A stretch of DNA of 64,000 nt, taken from NCBI RefSeq assembly GCF_023502345.1, contig NZ_JAMFLX010000002.1, positions 210,721-274,720 on the forward strand, read 5' to 3'. Below are positions 10,863 through 19,130 of the stretch, one piece after another. The notes under the pieces were generated by a model. The model worked only from the letters and a program-made list of their open reading frames with translations, had not been told where the DNA came from and searched no databases. The stretch comes from Parendozoicomonas callyspongiae. GTDB lineage: Bacteria; Pseudomonadota; Gammaproteobacteria; Pseudomonadales; Endozoicomonadaceae. Position 1 is the stretch's first letter. Each line of letters begins with the position of its first letter. The position numbers and the translations under genes are program-made.

Positions 10863-12266
10863 ATGGATTACCTGCCTCTATTTTTAAATCTCAAGCAACA
10901 ACGGGTTCTTGTTGTTGGAGGGGACGATGTCGCCCAGCGTAAAGTGACCCTTCTTCTGGCTGCCGGAGCTCATATCCGACTGGTTGCTCCGGAGATTAAA
11001 TCTGAACTCTGTGACATGCTGAAGAGTGAGGAACACCAGCTTGTTCGGCGTGAATATCGTGCCGAAGATTGTGGTGGGGCACGGTTGGTTATAGCTGCTA
11101 CTGACTCAGACCAGATCAATAAACAGGTAGCGAGTGACACGGAAAAACTAAACCTTTTCACCAATGTGGTAGATGGCGCGGATCTGGGAAGTGCCATTAT
11201 GCCGGCCATTATTGATCGCTCTCCTTTTGTTATCGCGCTTTCCAGTGGCGGCAAAGCTCCGGTTCTGGCACGCCTCCTTCGCACCCGTCTTGAGGGTTTG
11301 ATTCCCCAGGGATATGGGCGTCTGGCCCAGCTGGCTGGTCTGTTCCGGGAACAGGTCAAGACAAAATTCAGTTCCATTAATGATCGGCGTTACTTCTGGG
11401 AAAAGGCTTTGACAGGTGCTGCTGCTGAAGCGGCTATGGCCGGTGACCAGGAAAAGGCTCAGGCCTTGATGGCTGCCGAGCTGGCCGATCATTCCGAACA
11501 GTCGATGGGTGAGGTTTATCTTGTTGGTGGTGGGCCTGGTGACCCTGACCTGCTGACCCTTAAGGCGTTGCGCCTTATGCAGCAGGCTGATGTGGTTCTT
11601 TATGACCGGTTGGTTTCGCCGGAAGTGCTGGCGCTTTGTCGCCGTGACGCAGATCGGCTTTACGTTGGCAAGAAACGGGATAAACACGCCCTTCCACAGG
11701 AAGAAATCAACCAGCTGCTGGCATGTTTTGCGCGTGAAGGGCGGCGGGTTTTGCGTCTGAAAGGAGGAGACCCCTTTATCTTCGGGCGAGGCGGAGAGGA
11801 GATTGAAACCCTGGCTGCGGAAGGTATTCCTTTCCAGGTTGTTCCCGGGATTACAGCTGCTTCAGGCTGCGCGAGTTATTCCGGAATTCCTCTGACTCAC
11901 AGGAACTTTGCTCAGTCCGTCCGGTTTGTCACTGGTCATCTTAAGGATGGTTCGATTGATCTGCCCTGGCATGAGATGCAGGATGATCGGCAGACTCTGG
12001 TTTTCTATATGGGTTTGATGGGTCTGGAAGAGATTTGCCGGCAGCTGATCAGTCACGGTCGTGGAGAAACGACACCGGTTGCTCTGGTTCAGCAGGGAAC
12101 AACGCAAAAGCAAAGGGTATGGACAGGAACTCTGGAAACAATGCCAGGAATTATTCAGCAGGAGAAAGTAAAGCCACCGACTCTGATTATTATTGGCGGG
12201 GTCGTTGAGTTGAGAGGGAGTCTTGGGTGGTTCCAGCCGGAGCCGGAACCAGAAACATGGCGTTAA
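10863..12266 (+). CDS. cysG: Siroheme synthase CysG (trifunctional)
   Basis: Makes siroheme, the cofactor of sulfite and nitrite reductases, from uroporphyrinogen III. The N-terminal half (residues 1-210) is the NAD-dependent precorrin-2 dehydrogenase/ferrochelatase with VLVVGGDDVAQRK as nucleotide-binding loop and the ALSSGGKAPVLARLLR segment around the regulatory serine. The C-terminal half (from about 215) is the SAM uroporphyrinogen methyltransferase with YLVGGGPGDPDLLTLKA, KGGDPFIFGRGGEE and GITAASGCASYSGIPLTHR. The 467-residue length is typical. In Pseudomonas serS and cysG are neighbours; here about 4.4 kb separates them. Confidence 0.96.
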   Translation: MDYLPLFLNLKQQRVLVVGGDDVAQRKVTLLLAAGAHIRLVAPEIKSELCDMLKSEEHQLVRREYRAEDCGGARLVIAATDSDQINKQVASDTEKLNLFTNVVDGADLGSAIMPAIIDRSPFVIALSSGGKAPVLARLLRTRLEGLIPQGYGRLAQLAGLFREQVKTKFSSINDRRYFWEKALTGAAAEAAMAGDQEKAQALMAAELADHSEQSMGEVYLVGGGPGDPDLLTLKALRLMQQADVVLYDRLVSPEVLALCRRDADRLYVGKKRDKHALPQEEINQLLACFAREGRRVLRLKGGDPFIFGRGGEEIETLAAEGIPFQVVPGITAASGCASYSGIPLTHRNFAQSVRFVTGHLKDGSIDLPWHEMQDDRQTLVFYMGLMGLEEICRQLISHGRGETTPVALVQQGTTQKQRVWTGTLETMPGIIQQEKVKPPTLIIIGGVVELRGSLGWFQPEPEPETWR

Positions 12267-12292
12267 AAAGAAGCGGTTAAGCCGCTTCTTTT
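12265..12292. terminator. Bidirectional terminator between cysG and the deoxynucleoside kinase
   Basis: Stem AAGAAGCGG / CCGCTTCTT with a TTAAG loop, A-rich on the left and T-rich on the right, so it can end transcripts from both convergent genes. It overlaps the last codons of the minus-strand kinase gene. Confidence 0.85.
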
Positions 12293-12924
12293 GTATCTTC
12301 ACCAATGATATTCAGAATCTGGCGAGCCACTTCTTTCTCGCAGCCGAAGTTATCCCACTCCAGAGTCAGCAAAGGAGTCTCCATCTCACGGCAGATTTGA
12401 GGCAGACAGGCTTCGTGGAAGTTGTGCAGATCCTTCAGGTATTCCAGTGGAGTACCATCTTCAGCAGCGCGTGCGCGGTTGATCAGGCGGTCGTAGGCAA
12501 CCTGAGGTGTGGTGCGCAGGTATACGACTGTACTGATACGTGGGTAGTCAGTCAGACGACGCTTGATGTCGTAGTAGTAATCCATGTACATGGCGTCAGG
12601 GCGTTCCATGGACAGGAAATTGGCCTGAGAAAAAATCAGGTCAGAGTACAGGGAGCGCTCGATCAGGTAGTTCTTGCTGGAGTCCAGACCTTTCACTAAC
12701 TCGGCACGGCGCTCGGTAATGTACTTCTGGAAGCGAATACGACGGTTGGCATCGTGAGGGTGCTTGGTGAAGTCTTCCAGCAGTTCGGTAAAGCGGGCAT
12801 CATCAACCGGCTCTTTCAGAGGCTCCCAGCCCATTTCTTTGGCCAGGCGGGGAAGCAAGGTGGACTTACCTGCGGCGATGTTAGCTTCAACAGCGACAAA
12901 GTGGTTGGTCTGGTCTTTGATCAT
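12277..12924 (-). CDS. Deoxynucleoside kinase (dNK/dCK/dGK family)
   Basis: Cytosolic salvage kinase phosphorylating a deoxynucleoside with ATP. The 215-residue protein has P-loop EANIAAGKST near the N-terminus, the family ERS motif in IERSLYSDLIF, and a lid region with RLINRARAAEDG. This is the deoxynucleoside kinase family shared with animal dCK/dGK and some bacteria; substrate preference cannot be read from sequence. I set the start at 12924 because its ATG overlaps the tdk stop (ATGA) and a GGAG lies 8 bases upstream. It is translationally coupled to tdk. Confidence 0.85.
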   Translation of the reverse strand: MIKDQTNHFVAVEANIAAGKSTLLPRLAKEMGWEPLKEPVDDARFTELLEDFTKHPHDANRRIRFQKYITERRAELVKGLDSSKNYLIERSLYSDLIFSQANFLSMERPDAMYMDYYYDIKRRLTDYPRISTVVYLRTTPQVAYDRLINRARAAEDGTPLEYLKDLHNFHEACLPQICREMETPLLTLEWDNFGCEKEVARQILNIIGEDTKEAA

Positions 12925-13463
12925 TCGCAGGTCTCCAGGAAACACTCGGTGCATACAGGGAAATAGTGTTCATCGTGGCCGACAATAATGGTGCGTCCAT
13001 TGGTCTGGCCGGTAAATTTTGTGAACTGGGCGGGTTTGCCACAGGTGCAGTCGGCAAATACAGGATCCAGTTTCTGGGCGAAGCGGGTAATGGCTTCGGA
13101 TGCGGCAAATGTTTCACCGCGATAATCTGTCAGCAGGCCGTAGAAACGAACTTTCAGGCCATTCAATGACATCCGGATGAGGGTGTTGATAGTTTCTTCG
13201 GGAAGAAACTGGGCCTCATCGACCAGCAGGTGTTCCGGTTGCTCGTTTTCAACGATCTGGGTCAGAGTCTCAGTCGAGTCGAAAACAAAGCAGGGTAGCT
13301 CGCGACCGTTGCGGCTTTTTACCTTGTTGTCCGGAGAGCGGGTATCAATAGCCGGACGAACGACAAGGACAGAGTGATCCTCTGACAGCGCGTAGTAATC
13401 GCCAATCAGGCGCGCAGTTTTGCCGGATTTCATCGGGCCATAAATAAATGTGACGGGGCTCAT
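12921..13463 (-). CDS. tdk: Thymidine kinase, type II (TK1-like)
   Basis: Phosphorylates thymidine to dTMP. From the ATG at 13463 the protein is 180 residues, with P-loop GPMKSGKTARL at residues 9-19, the LLVDEAQFL Walker B strand, a lasso segment ending in YFPVC, and four zinc ligands in two pairs (CTCGK and CTEC). An upstream in-frame extension to 13676 lacks homology and overlaps tusE, so I reject it. It forms an operon with the downstream deoxynucleoside kinase. Confidence 0.95.
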   Translation of the reverse strand: MSPVTFIYGPMKSGKTARLIGDYYALSEDHSVLVVRPAIDTRSPDNKVKSRNGRELPCFVFDSTETLTQIVENEQPEHLLVDEAQFLPEETINTLIRMSLNGLKVRFYGLLTDYRGETFAASEAITRFAQKLDPVFADCTCGKPAQFTKFTGQTNGRTIIVGHDEHYFPVCTECFLETCE

Positions 13464-13632
13464 GAAATGATTCTTTTTTCCTGCCGGGTGTCGTCGATTC
13501 GGTGAGGCGCGAACTATAGAGTTCAGCCGCTTCACCGGCAATAAGTAGATGAAACGCTTGCAATGTTTTAATGCCGGCGAATGGTGAGAAATCTGTCTTT
13601 TTCTCGTAAAAAGAGTCCGTTTTACGGGAATG

Positions 13633-13968
13633 TCAGAAGCAGTTTGTAGGGCGCGGCAGACCTGCGATACGGGCAATCACTTTAGCCGGGCTGCCGGGAA
13701 ACAGTTTCATCAGATAGATGCTGCGGCCTTTCTCTTCGCCTAATTGCTCTTTTACAAACTTTACAAGGGGTCTTTGACTTGGAGCAAGCTCGAAGGTTTC
13801 GTAAAACCTGCGGATAAGTGTGATGATTTCCCAGTGATTTTTACGGAGTTCTATCTGCTCATCCAAAGCAAGGGCATTGGCCACATCTTGGTTCCAGTCT
13901 CCCAGATTAACCAGATAACCATCGTTATCCAGAGGGATGGAAGAGTTGTTCACAATCAGGTCTTTCAT
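13633..13968 (-). CDS. tusE: Sulfur carrier protein TusE (DsrC family)
   Basis: Accepts persulfide sulfur from TusBCD and passes it with MnmA to form 2-thiouridine in tRNA wobble positions. The 111-residue product has the family core (LRKNHWEIITLIRRFYE, EEKGRSIYLMKLFP) and the essential penultimate cysteine in PTNCF. The second cysteine of true sulfite-reductase DsrC is absent, which favours TusE. The start at 13968 shares one base with the tusB stop (TGATG). Order tusD-tusC-tusB-tusE is one transcript. Confidence 0.93.
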   Translation of the reverse strand: MKDLIVNNSSIPLDNDGYLVNLGDWNQDVANALALDEQIELRKNHWEIITLIRRFYETFELAPSQRPLVKFVKEQLGEEKGRSIYLMKLFPGSPAKVIARIAGLPRPTNCF

Positions 13969-14273
13969 CAGAACCAGCTTAGTGTCTTGGTATGTTGTTC
14001 TGTCAGCTGTACAAAACCGTCGTAGTCTATAACCTGTACCCATTCCGGTACCATTCTGCTAAGCCCCCTGGCCTGGATATCAGCTTTCAGGCAATACAGG
14101 CTGTGGTTTTGCGACAGGGGTTCCAGGGCTTTGGCGCTAAGGCTGTTTTCAATAATGGCGTTAACACCATTTTCGATAAACAGAAGGGCATCATTTTCTG
14201 CCAGCGCACACTTTGCCAGATCAAGGGCCGGAGCGCTGGCGGATTTGTTAACTGTGTGAAGTATTCTGCTCAT
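13968..14273 (-). CDS. tusB: Sulfurtransferase complex subunit TusB (DsrH)
   Basis: Third subunit of the TusBCD sulfur relay complex. The 101 residues start MSRILHTVNKS as in the family and contain KADIQARGLSRM followed by VIDYDGFVQLTEQH, matching the TusB C-terminus. It ends on the tusE start codon and begins 22 bases after tusC. Confidence 0.9.
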   Translation of the reverse strand: MSRILHTVNKSASAPALDLAKCALAENDALLFIENGVNAIIENSLSAKALEPLSQNHSLYCLKADIQARGLSRMVPEWVQVIDYDGFVQLTEQHTKTLSWF

Positions 14274-14294
14274 GCTGTTTGAAAATCGAGGAGG

Positions 14295-14648
14295 TTAGAA
14301 ATTTAACACCCGGTCCTGTTCACGGATAATGCCAGGAATATCAGAACGCGAAACCTGTTTTGCCTTAAGAAGCAGCTGTTCAGCTTGAAGACCAAAAACC
14401 AGCATATCTTCACGGCAGACCAGAATATTCTCAATTCCGTACATCTCCAAGGCCTGAAGCATGGCTCCGGTATTCTTCTGAGGAAGTTCACCGGGTTCCT
14501 GCTCCGCAACCAGCTGCAGGACGCCATCTCCCATGAACAGCACAGTGGCATTCATATCATAAGAGGCTGCGACCAGCAGGCTTTCAATACCATCACGGGC
14601 CAGAGTGCTGCCATAGGGCGCATGAGAGCTGATAAAGCAGAATTTCAT
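14295..14648 (-). CDS. tusC: Sulfurtransferase complex subunit TusC (DsrF)
   Basis: Subunit of TusBCD. Starting at the ATG at 14648 gives 117 residues beginning MKFCFISSHAPYGS, the characteristic TusC opening, with GIESLLVAASYD next. A longer frame starting six codons upstream is unlikely because it would run into the tusD stop region. It lies 7 bases after tusD. Confidence 0.9.
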   Translation of the reverse strand: MKFCFISSHAPYGSTLARDGIESLLVAASYDMNATVLFMGDGVLQLVAEQEPGELPQKNTGAMLQALEMYGIENILVCREDMLVFGLQAEQLLLKAKQVSRSDIPGIIREQDRVLNF

Positions 14649-14655
14649 GGTCCGG

Positions 14656-15048
14656 TTAATCCCCAAAAGTTATGACGTGATCAGACGTTGCCGCACCGTC
14701 TATCAGCTGGCCAAGCCCGGAAAAATTGAAGGGAGCATCAATATTATGTGACACCTTGTCATAACGTCGGGCTTCCCGCTCATCGACCAGCCCTCTCTTA
14801 AGAGCGGCTGATATACAGATCACCAGATCAATTTCATGCTCTTCAGCCAGCTCTTTCCACGCTTTATGGAGGTCAGCTTCCCCCTGTGGGGCAACAGTCA
14901 ACCCGGAACCGATATGGACGGCATCCCGGAAAAAGAAGGCGCGCGCAATTTTATGACCTCTGTTCAGGGCCGCGCGGGCAAAACTCAGGGCTGTCTGGCA
15001 TGACTGGCTGGAAGCCGGAGCGCCATGAATAACCAGTGTGTAGTTCAT
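14656..15048 (-). CDS. tusD: Sulfurtransferase TusD (DsrE)
   Basis: Sulfur-accepting subunit of TusBCD, receiving persulfide from TusA. The 130-residue protein has the active-site cysteine at Cys78 in DLVICISAALKRG, the same number as in E. coli TusD, and the family C-terminus SGLGQLIDGAATSDHVITFG. It is the first gene of the tusDCBE operon. Confidence 0.94.
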   Translation of the reverse strand: MNYTLVIHGAPASSQSCQTALSFARAALNRGHKIARAFFFRDAVHIGSGLTVAPQGEADLHKAWKELAEEHEIDLVICISAALKRGLVDEREARRYDKVSHNIDAPFNFSGLGQLIDGAATSDHVITFGD

Positions 15049-15200
15049 AACTGTGACATGGATTGCGATGGCGTGGATTCTAGCATGAGCTGATCACAGG
15101 AATCATTGTGAAACTGAAAGCTGTCTCTCTGCGTATCAAAGCAAAGAGGTGATCATGGTTACAAAGTCAGATGGAATTATTGCAGGGGTTATCTGTCGTA

Positions 15201-15240
15201 AACGAAAAAGGCCCGAAACCTTGCGGTCTCGAGCCTTTCG
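15201..15240 (-). terminator. Terminator downstream of tRNA-Ser
   Basis: On the minus strand an imperfect hairpin (AAAGGCTCGAGACC / GGTTTCGGGCCTTT, two mismatches, four-base loop) runs into TTTTTCG just after the tRNA 3' end. Confidence 0.75.
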
Positions 15241-15245
15241 TAAAA

Positions 15246-15336
15246 TGGCGGAGGGACAGGGATTCGAACCCTGGGTAGGCTATTAACCTACGCCGGTTTT
15301 CAAGACCGGTACTTTCAACCACTCAGTCATCCCTCC
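15246..15336 (-). tRNA. tRNA-Ser(UGA)
   Basis: About 91 nt with acceptor GGAGGGA pairing TCCCTCC, discriminator G and encoded CCA. The anticodon stem CCGGT/ACCGG encloses a loop with anticodon TGA, the long variable arm of a class II tRNA is present, and the T-loop reads GGGTTCGAATCCC. In E. coli serT is also next to yccA and tusE. Confidence 0.96.
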
Positions 15337-15494
15337 GAAATCTTCGTTGAACGTCAGTGCCGTGCGCCGAAGACGAGGTGAATAATACTGAAATAATCTT
15401 TGTAGTCAATGCCATATAGCTTGATTTGCGAATTTTGCGCAGTATGCTTATGGCATAGACTAATTCTTCGGAAACTACCTGCAGGGAGTACATT

Positions 15495-16175
15495 ATGGCT
15501 CAATCACCCTCACCATATGTCCGTGAACAGGCCGTACAAGGCGGTTTGGGCATAAACGTAAACAAGGTTATCAAGAATACATATATGCTTCTGGGTATGA
15601 CCTTGCTGTTCAGTGCAGCCATGGCCTGGGTGTCTATGTCTATCGGAGCGGGCTTTATGAGCCCCATTCTGTCACTGGTAATCAGCCTTGGTCTGTTGTT
15701 TGCCGTACAGGCGGCCCGTAACAGCATCTGGGCGCTGCCTCTGGTGTTCGCTTTCACCGGCTTCTTTGGATTTAACTTTGGACCGCTGCTGTCAGTTTAT
15801 CTGGCTAATCCGGCCCTCAGCGAAATCCTGATGACGGCTCTGGGCTCCACGGCCTTTATCTTCTTTGGCCTGTCTGCCTACGTGATGGTTTCCAAGAAGG
15901 ACTTCAGTTTCCTGCGTGGCTTTGTCTTCGTCGGGCTTCTGGTTCTTGTTGGCGCATCACTGGTGAGTCTGTTTGTCGATATGTCCGGTTTAAGCCTGGC
16001 AATTTCCGCTGGTGCGGTACTGCTGGCGTCAGCCCTGATCCTGTTTGATACCAGTCGGATTATTCACGGTGGTGAAACCAACTACATCATGGCAACTGTG
16101 AGCCTGTACCTGGATATCTATATGCTGTTTATCCATCTGCTGAACCTACTGACGGCCCTGAGTGGTCGTGACTGA
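15495..16175 (+). CDS. yccA: BAX inhibitor-1/YccA family inner-membrane protein
   Basis: A 226-residue protein with about seven hydrophobic segments spread over its whole length after a polar N-terminus. The family in E. coli modulates the FtsH protease and protects SecY. The ending with IYMLFIHLLNLLTALSGRD is typical of YccA. A GGAG lies about 8 bases before the ATG. The neighbourhood (tus genes, tRNA-Ser) matches that of yccA in enterobacteria and Pseudomonas. Confidence 0.92.
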   Translation: MAQSPSPYVREQAVQGGLGINVNKVIKNTYMLLGMTLLFSAAMAWVSMSIGAGFMSPILSLVISLGLLFAVQAARNSIWALPLVFAFTGFFGFNFGPLLSVYLANPALSEILMTALGSTAFIFFGLSAYVMVSKKDFSFLRGFVFVGLLVLVGASLVSLFVDMSGLSLAISAGAVLLASALILFDTSRIIHGGETNYIMATVSLYLDIYMLFIHLLNLLTALSGRD

Positions 16176-16191
16176 TAGGTTGCGCTGTCTG

Positions 16192-16217
16192 AAAACCTCG
16201 CCTCGGCGAGGTTTTTT
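16192..16217 (+). terminator. Rho-independent terminator after yccA
   Basis: Perfect stem AACCTCGCC / GGCGAGGTT with a two-base loop followed by T4. Confidence 0.93.
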
Positions 16218-16300
16218 ATGCCTATAATCTTTCTGTAGTTCTTTCGTACCAGTTTTTATGGGTAATGATTTCAGTGACAGGTGGGGGGCAGGAGACAGCA

Positions 16301-16546
16301 ATGAGTGGTATTAAATGGACAAAAGTCACTCTCAACGTATCGAAGAAACAGGCTCCGGTTCTCTATAAAGTGAATCCGGCTACGTCAGGAAGTCGGGAGG
16401 TGATTGAGTTACGGGATAAGGAGATGTCCCTGCTGGGAATGATTGAACGGGGTAAAAATGCTGAAGCATCCAAAGAGGCTATTGAAACCGATATCCATCT
16501 CTACCTGCAGGGTTGTTTGAAGGTCAAACCTGATCTGTTTGGCTAA
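16301..16546 (+). CDS. Small protein of unknown function
   Basis: 81 residues, acidic/basic mixed and soluble-looking, starting MSGIKWTKVT and ending KVKPDLFG. The ATG at 16301 is preceded by AGGAG with 8-base spacing, which is better than the upstream in-frame ATG at 16265. No motif is recognised. It follows a terminator, so it has its own promoter. Confidence 0.6.
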   Translation: MSGIKWTKVTLNVSKKQAPVLYKVNPATSGSREVIELRDKEMSLLGMIERGKNAEASKEAIETDIHLYLQGCLKVKPDLFG

Positions 16547-16712
16547 TTTGTCGCAAGTGGAGGAGTATCAGCTGATGCTTCTCCCTCTATCTTTCCCTTC
16601 CTCCATCATTCTTTCAATAAACGCATAACCAGGCTGTTACCCGTTATGAACCACAAGTTTTTCTGTTGATCGAAATCATTACCCGATACCTCCCTATAAG
16701 AGAGCCAAGCCT

Positions 16713-18164
16713 TTGACTCCAGTATCTGCCTCTGGTCGGCAAACACATTCCCAGCAAGGGTGCGATGAAGATCATCCATCAGCCTCTCTCAATGGTCGAA
16801 CGATTAACACAATTATTGTTGGAAGTGGTCCGACTGCACTGATGGTTGCCAGAATTCTAAGCGGCCGGGAATTTTTCCATGGTCAGAAAGAGTGCGGGGA
16901 TATGCAGCATCTGGCTTGTCAGGAGTTCGAGGGGCGCGTCTATTGGGATGAGTTTCCTGAATCGCTGAGTACCAGCCGAGGGAAAACCCCGGCTGGCAAC
17001 TGGTTTGACAGTTTTCGCTTTCTTAATGGCACTGATGAGCAGGTTCATTGCCTGAAATGGCGTGATGATCCGGACAAGGCCGTAGACTGGCATCTTTTCA
17101 GTGAACTGCCGCCGGGAGGAAGCTGGCAGACCTACCGCAGTGATCAGATGACCATCAGCCCTTATACCTATATGGAATTTCCGGACTATCCGCTGGATAC
17201 CTGGTTCGCTAAGGGAAATCCTCATGAATGGGATGATACCCGCCCGGGTAGAAAGAAAATTATTAATAGCCAGTTATGCCCTTATTTTGAGACATATGCC
17301 TCTTCCCTTGATCAGTCTCGAATGCATACTGGCTATCGAGTTATTGATGCCTGGAAGGAAGGTGGTCTCTGGAATGTGAAGGTGAGTCTACAAAATCAAT
17401 CTGGCTCTGAGCAGATTCTGAAGTGTCGCAATCTGGTCTGTGCGGTGGGTAGCACTCATATTAACCGGAAGGGAGTACCCGGTGAAGATGCTGCTCACGT
17501 CAGTCATACAACCCGTGAAGCCTTTGAAAAAATAAAGCCTGGCCAAAAGATTCTGGTGCTAGGGAGTGGTTTATCTGCAGCCGATGTGATTATTCATGCC
17601 TGGAAACAGCAATGCCATGTCACGCATATCGTGGATGGGAAAACTATCGAGGATGGTAAAAAACATATTTCAAAAAACTCTCCCCTCAGTTCATCAAAAG
17701 TGCTCTTTGCCCTTAAAGAGCTTAAGGAGTGTCCCGAGCATCAGGGGCTGGTTAATGTGATTGAGGAACCTGCAGGACATGAGAACAAATACACCCAGCT
17801 GAAAGACTGGCAGCTGCAGGCCATGAGCGAAGGGAAGTGTGAGCTGTTAACTCCAGAGAAAAAGAATGAGACTTTTCGTTTTCATCATGTCGCCATTCTT
17901 ATTGGCAGCCGTCCTGATCTCTCATGGTTAAAAACAAAGTTCACTGACAAGCAGCTGCTCGGTCTCGAGGTTATAAATTGCTCAACTCATGAAGGTTATG
18001 AAGATAGTATAAGAGGCCTCTTTATGGTCGGGGGATGTGTGGGCGAGCCTTTTCAAAGGTTTGTTTTCGGCCAGGCCATTGCCGCTGGAGAAACTATAAA
18101 GGCTCAAAAACCGTTAACCAGAAATAGTTCAACGCCAGATGTTGGTGATAGCAGTCAGGATTAG
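16713..18164 (+). CDS. OSGIN-like FAD-dependent oxidoreductase
   Basis: A 483-residue flavoprotein with a dinucleotide-binding GSGPTA near residue 37 and a second Rossmann motif VLGSGLSAAD near residue 287. Several blocks resemble the animal OSGIN1/2 family as I recall it: PPGGSW early on, ILIGSRPDLSWL, and the ending LFMVGGCVGEPFQRFVFGQA. Those eukaryotic proteins are flavin monooxygenase-like regulators of growth under oxidative stress. No ATG precedes the first nucleotide loop; the only plausible start is a TTG at 16713 with AAGAGAG 8 bases upstream. Flanked by small unknown genes. A bacterial monooxygenase of a related family is the alternative. Confidence 0.6.
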   Translation: MTPVSASGRQTHSQQGCDEDHPSASLNGRTINTIIVGSGPTALMVARILSGREFFHGQKECGDMQHLACQEFEGRVYWDEFPESLSTSRGKTPAGNWFDSFRFLNGTDEQVHCLKWRDDPDKAVDWHLFSELPPGGSWQTYRSDQMTISPYTYMEFPDYPLDTWFAKGNPHEWDDTRPGRKKIINSQLCPYFETYASSLDQSRMHTGYRVIDAWKEGGLWNVKVSLQNQSGSEQILKCRNLVCAVGSTHINRKGVPGEDAAHVSHTTREAFEKIKPGQKILVLGSGLSAADVIIHAWKQQCHVTHIVDGKTIEDGKKHISKNSPLSSSKVLFALKELKECPEHQGLVNVIEEPAGHENKYTQLKDWQLQAMSEGKCELLTPEKKNETFRFHHVAILIGSRPDLSWLKTKFTDKQLLGLEVINCSTHEGYEDSIRGLFMVGGCVGEPFQRFVFGQAIAAGETIKAQKPLTRNSSTPDVGDSSQD

Positions 18165-18275
18165 GCTGACAATATTCACCTACGCAGGTTTCGTTAACAT
18201 AGTAAAACATGCTGCTGGTGGCGGCACCGCTGAGCTGGCTATAATTGCATCGTTTTCAAGCTATAAGTGTTCCCA

Positions 18276-18611
18276 ATGTCTCAAGAGATCAATATTCAGG
18301 ATATTCAGACCAAATTAACTGCCAGTCTGAAAGATCTTTATACCAAGTCCCAGAAAGCGGACGAAATTCTGGAAAGCCTGCAGAAGGACAAGAAAGGAAA
18401 TTTCACTGCCATCTTTCAACAGGACTCAGGCTTTAATGCACGGGCAAACCGTTTCCTGCCTTATCTGGTTGAACTGTCTGATGAGGTGCAGAGTCTGCCA
18501 ATTATGGAATCCGAAAATCAGGTCCCAAAAATTCAACAGATACTAATAAAAATTAAACTTATGCATGAAGTTTTATCCCAGTTCCATAGTCTGGAAGATG
18601 CACCGGCTTAA
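18276..18611 (+). CDS. Small soluble protein of unknown function
   Basis: 111 residues beginning MSQEINIQDIQTKLT (a GTG three codons earlier at 18267 is an alternative). The sequence is mostly predicted helix with charged heptad-like spacing, no Cys, no membrane segment. A TATAAT hexamer at 18240-18245 lies at a reasonable distance upstream for a promoter. No family is recognised. Confidence 0.6.
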   Translation: MSQEINIQDIQTKLTASLKDLYTKSQKADEILESLQKDKKGNFTAIFQQDSGFNARANRFLPYLVELSDEVQSLPIMESENQVPKIQQILIKIKLMHEVLSQFHSLEDAPA

Positions 18612-19130
18612 TTATCTTCCTGATAAGTTTTTTTTTGATTTCTTCAGCCACATAATAAATATGAACTCCTAATTCATTTTAATTGTGTGGCTGGAGTATC
18701 TCTTTGTTTGAATCTTTTTATTACCTGTTTGTTTTTGTCTTATTGAGCCTTTACTGGGAATGAGTAATTTTCCGGTAAAAATCTAGGCATTGAATTAAAA
18801 AAACAGTGTTCTTTCCAATAATCGCAATGAGCGCTTTCGGGTTTTATGGTACTAGTAGATCAACTTCACGACGGTGAAGTAAAGAATAATTGTAGTGCTG
18901 TACGATTCACACTCACTGCCTTGTAACAGACAGGTGCTTTCTCTTTGGGGGTAAAGAGAATTAATGATGCTCTCAAGACAATGTTTGATCGTGTTTGATA
19001 TGTCTTGATATGAGCACTCACGGTATTGTGAAGCCGTTCGCACTTTCTTCGTTATAAAAAAATCAGCAAACCAGTTTCATTCTATCTCTCCCAACTGGTT
19101 GACGGTTAAGTTACAGGTAGTGCCAGCACA
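18612..19130. promoter_or_regulatory. Long AT-rich leader before the sugar ABC operon, with three inverted repeats
   Basis: No believable gene. It holds three separate inverted repeats: CAGCCACA/TGTGGCTG at 18645-18692 (32-base loop), ACTTCAC-GACG-GTGAAGT at 18863-18880, and TTCTCTTT/AAAGAGAA at 18939-18960 with a GGGGGT centre. They could be operators, attenuator stems or a terminator for the upstream gene. The ABC operon start codon follows at 19131 with TTACAGG just upstream. Confidence 0.5.

Noticed and set aside
18852..19043. 63-residue minus-strand frame before the ABC operon
   Set aside because: No ribosome-binding site or family; lies over the inverted repeats.
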